DNA of 5,221 bases from assembly GCA_051879215.1 (NCBI GenBank), contig JBJELP010000314.1:1-5221 (forward strand), read 5' to 3'. Positions 1-5,221 of this stretch are shown here, piece after piece. Under the pieces are notes generated by a model that saw only the letters and a program-made list of their open reading frames with translations, was not told the origin of the DNA and ran no database searches. The translations under genes and the position numbers were made by a program. Positions within the stretch are counted from its first letter, which is position 1. Each line of letters starts with the position of its first letter. The DNA comes from TWA4 sp051879215 (GTDB lineage Bacteria; Bacillota; Clostridia; Lachnospirales; Lachnospiraceae).

Positions 1-1770
1 GCCGGTGCGGCACTATATGCCAGAAATCAAATGGCAGAGAATGGAGATGATAATGCTGCTGTAGATGGTTCCGGTGCAGCGATTGCAGCTGCTGATGAAG
101 CAGCCCACAGTCTTCGCAGGGCACAGTTAAGAAGCCAGAGAAGCGATGTGAAAGCACACAGAAAAGGGCTGAATCTGGATGCTCCAGAAGCTTCCAAATT
201 GAAATTTGACGCTGCGAAGGAAGCGGCAGACCGAACTGCCGGGGATGCAGTGCATAATGCAGAAAAGAAACGTATGCTCAACCGCTTCTTCCAGAGAAAA
301 AAATATAAAGATGCCTACCGGGCTGCCAGAGCTGGAAAAACAGCAGGAAGTCTCGGGGGAGCAACAACGATTGCCGGTGTCGAGAACATGACGGTAAAAG
401 CCAAGATTGCTTTAAAAGAAATCGTAAGGCGTAACCGAACCGTGTTCCTTGGTATCGGTATTTTTTCGCTCATTTTTATGTTGATTGCAGTATCTCTGGG
501 AAGCTGCAGTGCTTCGATTCAAGGCGGAGGTTCCCTGATTGGCATGACAACCTATTCCAGCACCGATGCAGATATCTATGCTGCAGAAAATGCTTATGCC
601 GCTATGGAGGAAGCATTGAACCGTCAGATCAACAATATGGAATCCACCTATCCGGACTATGATTCTTATCAGTACAACGTCAGTGAGATCGGTCATAATC
701 CGTATCATTTGACCTCTTATCTGACCGCAAAGTATGGCGGATACACCTATGCGGATGTAAGGGATGAGCTGCAGGATCTTTTCCAGGCACAATACCATCT
801 GTCTACCCACGGAAGAACGGAAACAGTCACAGAAACGAGAACTGTCCGTGTGGGAGAATCACTGGGAAATGTAGTCACCAGCGGATATTGTAACTGTTCT
901 ATCTGCTGTGGAAGGTGGTCCGGCGGGCCGACAGCCAGCGGTGCCTATCCGACTGCAAACCATACGATAGCTGTTGATGCAAACAATCCAATCGTACCCA
1001 TGGGGACAAAAGTGATCATGAACGGTGTGGAATATACGGTAGAGGATACTGGAAATTTTGCCAGATATGGAGTTGCCTTTGATGTGTATTATGACAGCCA
1101 TTCTGCGGCCAGTGCACATGGACATCAGACCTGGGAGGCATTTCTGGCAGATGATAATGGCAACCGGGAGGTGGAGGTTACTACCACGACAACACAGAGA
1201 GTCCTCTATGTCACTCTCACGAATACGAATTTTGATGCAGTGGCAAGGGCAAATCTGACAGAAGAACAGGAAATTCTGTATGATGCATTGAATACCACAC
1301 TGGGCAACCGGGATTATCTGTGGGATGTGAACCGGATTACCGGAGCCGGAGGCGGCATGAGTTATGAGATTCCTCCGGAAGCATTGTCGGATGAACGGTT
1401 TGCAAGAATGATCCGGGAAGCAGAAAAATATCTGGGATATCCCTATGTATGGGGCGGATCTTCGCCGAGCACCAGTTTTGACTGTTCCGGATTTGTATCC
1501 TGGGTAGTCAATCATTGTGGAAATGGCTGGAATTATGGACGTCGGACCGCAGATGGGCTTCGTGGCCTTTGTACTTATGTTCCACCGTCACAGGCAAAGC
1601 CGGGAGATCTGATCTTTTTCCAGGGAACCTATAATACCAGCGGTGCCAGCCATGTGGGAATTTATGTTGGCAATGGAATGATGATCCACTGCGGGGATCC
1701 GATCCAGTATGCGAATATCAATACATCCTACTGGCAGCAGCATTTTATGTGCTTTGGAAGACTGCCTTAA
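1..1770 (+). CDS. Membrane-anchored bifunctional cell-wall hydrolase (3D domain + NlpC/P60, CD1108-like), 5'-partial
   Basis: Peptidoglycan hydrolase of a conjugative element, expected to open the wall for the mating channel. The frame is open from base 1 and the first ATG (31) has no Shine-Dalgarno site, so the true start lies upstream; residues below count from that ATG (579 aa to the stop). Residues 1-135 are Ala/Lys/Arg-rich and presumably cytoplasmic. After the basic stretch KEIVRRNR, one membrane segment spans about 138-157, followed by Cys159. Residues 283-365 form a 3D domain: cysteine-rich start YCNCSICCGRW, then three conserved aspartates, D316 (IAVD), D339 (VEDTG) and D351 (FDVYYD). 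Residues 455-579 are NlpC/P60 (C40): Cys485 in FDCSGF, His541 in SHVGIYVG, and His553 as the likely third catalytic residue. By family, NlpC/P60 domains cleave peptide stems and 3D domains resemble the MltA glycan-cleaving core; the dual design parallels Tn916 CwlT, which pairs a muramidase with NlpC/P60. The C-terminus is intact. Domain calls are strong; the exact bonds cut are inferred. Confidence 0.9.
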   Translation, partial: AGAALYARNQMAENGDDNAAVDGSGAAIAAADEAAHSLRRAQLRSQRSDVKAHRKGLNLDAPEASKLKFDAAKEAADRTAGDAVHNAEKKRMLNRFFQRKKYKDAYRAARAGKTAGSLGGATTIAGVENMTVKAKIALKEIVRRNRTVFLGIGIFSLIFMLIAVSLGSCSASIQGGGSLIGMTTYSSTDADIYAAENAYAAMEEALNRQINNMESTYPDYDSYQYNVSEIGHNPYHLTSYLTAKYGGYTYADVRDELQDLFQAQYHLSTHGRTETVTETRTVRVGESLGNVVTSGYCNCSICCGRWSGGPTASGAYPTANHTIAVDANNPIVPMGTKVIMNGVEYTVEDTGNFARYGVAFDVYYDSHSAASAHGHQTWEAFLADDNGNREVEVTTTTTQRVLYVTLTNTNFDAVARANLTEEQEILYDALNTTLGNRDYLWDVNRITGAGGGMSYEIPPEALSDERFARMIREAEKYLGYPYVWGGSSPSTSFDCSGFVSWVVNHCGNGWNYGRRTADGLRGLCTYVPPSQAKPGDLIFFQGTYNTSGASHVGIYVGNGMMIHCGDPIQYANINTSYWQQHFMCFGRLP

Positions 1771-1783
1771 AAATAAAAAAGAA

Positions 1784-1792
1784 GGAAGGTGA
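1784..1792 (+). promoter_or_regulatory. Ribosome binding site deciding the TTG start of the DUF4315 gene
   Basis: GGAAGGTGA lies 4 bases before TTG 1797, with its AAGG core (1786-1789) 7 bases before it. It is close to the anti-Shine-Dalgarno complement AAGGAGGTGA. The only upstream in-frame ATG (1749) sits inside the hydrolase gene and has no such motif, so this site argues for initiation at TTG. Confidence 0.75.
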
Positions 1793-1796
1793 AAAT

Positions 1797-2105
1797 TTGA
1801 ATCGGAAGATCAAAAAGTATCTGGATGAGATTGAAAAGACCGAAAAAAAGATTGCTGATCTGGAAATGTACCTGAAAGGTGTCCGGTCAGCTCTGAAAGA
1901 GGAAGAAAATAATGAAATGATCAAAAGCATCCGCGGAATGAAATTAAAAGGGCAGGAATTATTTGACCTGTTAAACGGAATCCAGGATGGAACGATATCA
2001 TTTGTAGCGAGCGGGGAGTCAGAAGAATCTGGCTCCTTCGTTGTTCAGGAAGAAAAAAGAGAAAGTGAGGAAAATGAATATGGTGAAATGGAAGAAACTG
2101 AATAA
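1797..2105 (+). CDS. DUF4315 family small coiled-coil ICE protein
   Basis: Small (102 aa) charged protein recognised as DUF4315-like from its pattern and its position between the hydrolase and DUF4366 genes. Residues 1-40 are a probable coiled coil (NRKIKKYLDEIEKTEKKIAD and onward, rich in Lys/Glu with spaced Leu/Ile). Residues 41-65 match the family's short conserved helix region (MIKSIRGMKL, then ELFDLLNGI). The last 30 residues are a strongly acidic tail (SEESGS, EEKRESEENE, EMEETE). There is no signal peptide or membrane segment, so it is probably cytoplasmic. The TTG start is preferred because it follows a good ribosome binding site and gives the usual family N-terminus; ATG 1749 would add 16 residues and overlap the hydrolase gene. 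The gap from the hydrolase stop is 26 bases, and the 3' end overlaps the next gene. The biochemical role is unknown; an accessory role in the conjugation machinery is inferred only from its constant neighbours. Confidence 0.8.
   Translation: MNRKIKKYLDEIEKTEKKIADLEMYLKGVRSALKEEENNEMIKSIRGMKLKGQELFDLLNGIQDGTISFVASGESEESGSFVVQEEKRESEENEYGEMEETE
2065..2070 (+). promoter_or_regulatory. Ribosome binding site inside the DUF4315 gene, for the DUF4366 gene
   Basis: GTGAGG lies within the 3' end of the DUF4315 gene. Its last G is 9 bases before ATG 2080 and only 3 bases before ATG 2074, so spacing favours 2080. Being inside the upstream coding region, it suggests translational coupling. Confidence 0.55.
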
Positions 2106-2775
2106 AAAACTGGTGATGCTTTTGACAGCAGCAATGATGCTTTTTGGAAGTCAGGCTACTGCGTTTGCCTATGTGGATCAGGGTACAGAAGCTGCTCAGG
2201 AGGAATCAACAACAGAAACGGAGGAACCGGTGGTTGAGGATACTCATACCGAGGAAAATGGCGATCCGTTCTCTGTTCCGGGTAACGGAGAGGTAAGGGA
2301 TGACATTACCGATGATTCCAGTAAGGAATTTCTGACGATTAAAACAAAGAATAACAATACCTTTTATATCGTAATCGACCGGGCAGCTACCACGAACAAC
2401 GTGTACATGCTGTCTCAGATTGATGAAAATGATCTGAAAGAATTTCTGGATGAGGATCAGCAGCAGACTTTAGAGACTGCCCCTTCTGTAGTCCTGGAGG
2501 ACGAGCATACAGATGATACGGAAAGCAGCGTGGCTGTTGAAGAAGAAACGAAGGAAGATAAACAGGATAAAGCTGCAACAAATTCTGGTCTGTTTGTGAT
2601 CCTTCTTCTGGCTGTAGCGGGTATTGCAGGCTATTACTACTTCAAGATCTACAAACCGAAGCAGGAAGAAGATGATTCTGAAAATGAAGGTCTGGAAATG
2701 GATGACGGGCTGGAGACCATCAATGAGGATGAGGAGTCCGATAATCCGGCAGAAAAAGACGAATCACAGGAATAA
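2080..2775 (+). CDS. DUF4366 (CD1107-like) ICE membrane protein
   Basis: Predicted single-pass envelope protein of 231 aa from ATG 2080. Residues 1-30 are a signal peptide: basic MVKWKKLNKK, hydrophobic LVMLLTAAMMLFG, and a probable cleavage after AFA (28-30). Residues 31-60 are acidic and Thr/Glu-rich. Residues 61-125 are the recognisable DUF4366 core, including GDPFSVPGNGEV, then FLTIKTKNNNTFYIVIDR and NVYMLSQIDENDLKEFL. A second acidic stretch (140-163) leads to a membrane segment at about 170-188 (LFVILLLAVAGIAGYYYF). The 43-residue tail after it holds 19 Asp/Glu. The likely topology is outside core, one membrane pass, acidic tail inside. Alternative starts are ATG 2074 (2 residues longer) and TTG 2041 (13 residues longer, 244 aa). 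The start overlaps the DUF4315 gene by 26 bases. The family travels with Firmicutes conjugation modules, which suggests a transfer-channel accessory part; no molecular function is established from the sequence. Confidence 0.85.
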   Translation: MVKWKKLNKKLVMLLTAAMMLFGSQATAFAYVDQGTEAAQEESTTETEEPVVEDTHTEENGDPFSVPGNGEVRDDITDDSSKEFLTIKTKNNNTFYIVIDRAATTNNVYMLSQIDENDLKEFLDEDQQQTLETAPSVVLEDEHTDDTESSVAVEEETKEDKQDKAATNSGLFVILLLAVAGIAGYYYFKIYKPKQEEDDSENEGLEMDDGLETINEDEESDNPAEKDESQE

Positions 2776-2783
2776 ATCCAAAA

Positions 2784-2826
2784 ATATGGGAGCTGATGTT
2801 GTATAAGAGCAACGCAGCTCCCATAT
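2784..2826. repeat. Perfect 12-bp inverted repeat (hairpin) ahead of topB
   Basis: ATATGGGAGCTG (2784-2795) is exactly complementary to CAGCTCCCATAT (2815-2826). The 19-base loop can pair further: GTTG (2798-2801) with CAAC (2810-2813), plus flanking G-U pairs, leaving one bulged A (2796) and a loop of about 6 bases. It starts 9 bases after the DUF4366 stop and ends 8 bases before the topB Shine-Dalgarno core GGAG. No T-run follows on the + strand, so it is not a standard intrinsic terminator in that direction; on the - strand it is followed by only a short T-run. It could be an mRNA-processing or stability element, an attenuator of topB expression, or a DNA recognition site. The structure is certain; the role is not. 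Confidence 0.8.
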
Positions 2827-2848
2827 AAGTGAAAGGAGTTGTAAGAAT

Positions 2849-4957
2849 ATGTATTTAGTGATTACAGAAAAACCAAGCGTAGCCAGATCCATTGCGGATG
2901 TGATCGGCGCACAGAAACGTGAAGACGGATATCTGGAAGGAAAGGATTGTATCGTCAGCTGGTGTCTCGGACATCTTGCTGAATATGTGGCTCCGGATGC
3001 TTATGACGAGAAATTCAGCAGATGGAACTATGAGGATCTGCCCATTATTCCGCAGGAGTGGAAACTGGCAGTGTCAAAGGACAAGAAGGATCAGTTCTAT
3101 GTGTTGAAGAAGCTGCTGAATCGTCCGGATATCAACTATGTAGTAAATGCCTGTGATGCAGGACGGGAAGGAGAACTGATCTTCAAGAGAGTCTATGATC
3201 TTTCTCAGAGCAGAAAACCGGTAAAAAGACTGTGGATCAGTTCCATGGAAAATGAAGCCATCCGCGAGGGATTTTCTCAAATGAAAGATGCGTCTGCATA
3301 TGAAAACCTTGCCGATGCTGCGGTATGCAGAGCCCAGGCAGACTGGCTGGTAGGAATGAACGCAACCAGAGCTTACACCAGTAAATATTATAAGAAGCTG
3401 ACTGTGGGGCGTGTCCAGACACCGACGCTTGCCATGCTGGTAGACAGGGACAGGGCTGTTTCCTCATTCCAAAAGGAAAAGTATTTCAATGTGGAGCTGG
3501 ATCTGGATGGCCTGCAGGTAGAAAGGCAGAAAATCTTTGATGAAAAGGAAGCAGAAAAACTGAGAGCTCTTTGCCAGGGAAGTGATGCGGTTGTGGAAGA
3601 AATCCGTTCAACAGATAAGAACGTAAAACCACCAAAGCTTTATGACCTGACTACTTTGCAGAGGGAAGCGAATCGGCATTATGGCATGACTGCCCAGCAG
3701 ACGTTAAATGCGGCACAGTCTCTGTATGAGCAGAAACTGATCACCTATCCGAGAACAGACAGCCAGTATCTGACGGAGGATATGGAGGCAACTGCAGGAA
3801 ATGTGATTCGGAAGATTCATGAAAAGTATCAGCTGACAGGTCCCTTTGATCAGCCGGAAAAGCCGAATATCAGGCTTGTCCTGAATAACCGGAAGGTATC
3901 TGATCATCATGCAATTATTCCCACTGTGGAATTAACAGATTGTGATCTGTCACAGTTAAAGGATTGGGAACAGAAAGTATTGTTCCTCATCTGTGTCCGT
4001 ATGGTGGAAGCCACTGAAAAAGATCATATTTTCACAGAAACCGATATTACCGTGAAGTGTCAGAACGAGCTGTTTTCCGCAAAAAAGAAAGCGGTAAAGC
4101 AGATGGGATGGAAGCTTTATGAAGAGTGTTTCAAAAACAGAGAAGGGCTGGCAATGGAAAATCCCGAAAATGTGGAAACAGACCGGTTTTCTAATCTGGC
4201 TCCCGGACAGATCTTTTACAATGTGGCAGCTGATAAATCGGAGCATTTCACTTCCCCACCGAAACAGTACAGTGAAGATACTCTGCTTGCAGCTATGGAG
4301 ACAGCCGGGAATAAGGAGTTCGATGAGGATACGGAGAAAAAGGGACTGGGTACTCCGGCAACCAGAGCAGGAATCATTGAAAAACTGGTACATTCCCAGT
4401 ATGCCGTCCGTAAGGGAAAACAGATCATTCCTACAGAAGATGGAAAGGTACTGATTGAGATCCTGCCCGACTTTCTCAAATCAGCCAGCATGACTGCGGA
4501 ATGGGAAAATCAGCTTCTTGAAATGGAAAAAGGCAAGATCACCCCGGACAGATTTATGACCGGAATTAAGAATATGATCACTATGATGCTGAATGGATGT
4601 GACATGATTCCGGAGGAAGAAACCAGAAGATTCCAGACAAGGGAAAGCATTGGAACCTGTCCGGTATGCGGAAGTCTGGTGTATGAAGGGAAGAAGAACT
4701 TCTACTGCAGTAACAGAGACTGTCATTTTGCACTCTGGAAGGAAACAAAGTATCTGGAGCGGATGCAGAAAACCATTGATAAACGTATGGCTGCCGAGCT
4801 TTTAAAAAGCGGGAAGGTCCGCATAAAGGATCTGTATTCTGCCAAGAAAAATATGTATTTCGAAGCAGATCTGATCATGGATGTAAGTGGAGACCGCGTG
4901 AATTTTTCTCTTGAATTTCCGAACGGGAAATCATCAGGAAAACGCAAGAAAAAATAG
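2849..4957 (+). CDS. topB: DNA topoisomerase III (type IA), ICE type
   Basis: Type IA topoisomerase of 702 aa: cuts one DNA strand through a 5'-phosphotyrosine and passes another through. On conjugative elements it probably unlinks intermediates during transfer or replication. The N-terminal TOPRIM region has Glu7 (ITEKPS) and CDAGREGELIF (102-112), with D103 and E107 but Gly105 where many relatives have Asp. Other family blocks are VGRVQTPTLAMLVDRD (186-201), the active-site block LITYPRTDSQYL with catalytic Tyr300, SDHHAIIPT (351-359) and GLGTPATRAGIIEKL (499-513). A four-cysteine zinc ribbon follows (C604, C607, C620, C625), then a further C-terminal segment and a basic end, GKSSGKRKKK. 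The length is normal for the family and the gene is intact. ATG 2849 is preceded by AAAGGAG (2832-2838), 10 bases away, and by the 2784-2826 hairpin. The neighbours mark it as the element's own topoisomerase rather than the housekeeping topA. Confidence 0.96.
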   Translation: MYLVITEKPSVARSIADVIGAQKREDGYLEGKDCIVSWCLGHLAEYVAPDAYDEKFSRWNYEDLPIIPQEWKLAVSKDKKDQFYVLKKLLNRPDINYVVNACDAGREGELIFKRVYDLSQSRKPVKRLWISSMENEAIREGFSQMKDASAYENLADAAVCRAQADWLVGMNATRAYTSKYYKKLTVGRVQTPTLAMLVDRDRAVSSFQKEKYFNVELDLDGLQVERQKIFDEKEAEKLRALCQGSDAVVEEIRSTDKNVKPPKLYDLTTLQREANRHYGMTAQQTLNAAQSLYEQKLITYPRTDSQYLTEDMEATAGNVIRKIHEKYQLTGPFDQPEKPNIRLVLNNRKVSDHHAIIPTVELTDCDLSQLKDWEQKVLFLICVRMVEATEKDHIFTETDITVKCQNELFSAKKKAVKQMGWKLYEECFKNREGLAMENPENVETDRFSNLAPGQIFYNVAADKSEHFTSPPKQYSEDTLLAAMETAGNKEFDEDTEKKGLGTPATRAGIIEKLVHSQYAVRKGKQIIPTEDGKVLIEILPDFLKSASMTAEWENQLLEMEKGKITPDRFMTGIKNMITMMLNGCDMIPEEETRRFQTRESIGTCPVCGSLVYEGKKNFYCSNRDCHFALWKETKYLERMQKTIDKRMAAELLKSGKVRIKDLYSAKKNMYFEADLIMDVSGDRVNFSLEFPNGKSSGKRKKK

Positions 4958-4996
4958 AAAACGAAAAGAGAATGAAATCAGGAAAGGACGAAAAAT

Positions 4997-5221
4997 ATGG
5001 AATTTGAAAAATTTGTAGAAACTGTAAAAGAAACAATCAAAGACTATCTTCCGGCTGAATATAACAATGCCAGTGTTGATGTTTATCCCCATGAAAAGCT
5101 GAATGAAAACTATCTGGGGATGACTGTAAGAACGGAGAACCAGGTGGCTTCCCCTACACTGAACCTGAACATGTTCTATGAACAGATGCAGGATGTTCAG
5201 ATGGATATGGAAGATATTATG
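4997..5221 (+). CDS. DUF5688 family protein, 3'-partial
   Basis: The first 75 codons of a gene that leaves the window; the frame is still open at 5221. It begins MEFEKFVETVKETIKDYLPA, continues with ASVDVYPHEKLNENYLGMTV and SPTLNLNMFYEQMQ, and ends MDMEDIM. This N-terminal pattern (amphipathic helix, 'YLP(A/E)EY', an APT/SPT-x-L-N block, then FYEQ) matches, from memory, the DUF5688 family found next to topoisomerase III genes in clostridial ICEs. The start is supported by GGAAAGGA (4981-4988), 8 bases before ATG, and by an in-frame TGA at 4973-4975 with no other start codon between. No signal peptide or membrane segment appears in the visible part, so it is probably cytoplasmic. The 39-base gap from topB has no terminator, so they are probably cotranscribed. 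Function is unknown; the family call is fairly firm and any role is speculation. Confidence 0.8.
   Translation, partial: MEFEKFVETVKETIKDYLPAEYNNASVDVYPHEKLNENYLGMTVRTENQVASPTLNLNMFYEQMQDVQMDMEDIM

Noticed and set aside
31..33. ATG 31 as the true start of the hydrolase
   Set aside because: There is no ribosome binding site before it and the frame is open to the window edge with similar Ala-rich composition, so the gene most likely begins upstream.
412..810. 132-codon - strand open frame
   Set aside because: Shadow of the hydrolase coding strand; low-complexity Ile/Cys-rich translation and no recognised family.
859..1515. 218-codon open frame on the - strand across the hydrolase gene
   Set aside because: It lies wholly opposite a gene with clear 3D and NlpC/P60 domains, its translation is Cys/Ile/Arg-rich with no recognisable domain, and it has no plausible operon context.
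2798..2810. TATAAG-like -10 box for a topB promoter inside the hairpin loop
   Set aside because: No -35-like sequence is found at the proper distance upstream, and AT-rich hexamers are common by chance.
2784..2826. Hairpin as an intrinsic terminator
   Set aside because: On the + strand it is followed by AAGTGAAAGG and not a T-run. On the - strand a short T-run follows, but no - strand gene is present to terminate.
3956..4393. 145-codon - strand open frame opposite topB
   Set aside because: Antiparallel shadow of a well-conserved topoisomerase region; no domain or supporting context.
4972..5007. Tiny open frame beginning at ATG 4972 between topB and the DUF5688 gene
   Set aside because: Only 11 codons, overlaps the next gene's start in another frame and has no ribosome binding site of its own.
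1..5221. CRISPR array, tRNA, rRNA, insertion sequence ends or attachment site
   Set aside because: No regularly spaced repeats, tRNA-like fold, rRNA sequence, transposase or integrase fragment was seen; nearly all bases are accounted for by the coding regions.

Overview
The window is a compact, single-strand stretch of a conjugative element (ICE / conjugative transposon) of the kind common in gut Clostridia (Lachnospiraceae, Ruminococcaceae, Clostridioides difficile). The assignment rests on gene content and order, recognised from memory of these families with no database search: a membrane-anchored cell-wall hydrolase with an NlpC/P60 domain (CD1108-like), a small DUF4315 coiled-coil protein, a DUF4366 (CD1107-like) membrane protein, a DNA topoisomerase III, and the start of a DUF5688 protein. 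Purine-rich Shine-Dalgarno sites, a probable TTG start and moderate GC fit a Firmicutes host. The exact host and element cannot be named from this window.

Layout, all on the + strand: 1-1770, hydrolase gene, cut at its 5' end by the window edge (the frame is open from base 1); 1797-2105, DUF4315 gene, probably starting at TTG; 2080-2775, DUF4366 gene, overlapping the previous one by 26 bases; 2776-2848, the longest gap between genes, holding a perfect 12-bp inverted repeat just ahead of the next ribosome binding site; 2849-4957, topoisomerase III (topB-like); 4997-5221, first 75 codons of a DUF5688 gene that runs off the 3' edge. Spacing is tight, no internal promoter or convincing + strand terminator is visible, and the genes probably form one operon, with a possible control point at the hairpin.

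Functionally, the hydrolase would open peptidoglycan locally so that the type IV-like mating channel can cross the wall. The DUF4315 and DUF4366 proteins are accessory components of unknown mechanism; the latter is predicted to be anchored in the membrane with an acidic cytoplasmic tail. The topoisomerase III would resolve or relax single-stranded or interlinked DNA during element processing or replication. No wholly unknown system is evident. The points most worth a second look are a 3D domain that appears inserted inside a beta-rich region of the hydrolase, the hairpin before topB, the altered acidic triad in the topoisomerase TOPRIM site, and the 26-base overlap whose two frames encode an acidic tail and a basic signal-peptide N-region.
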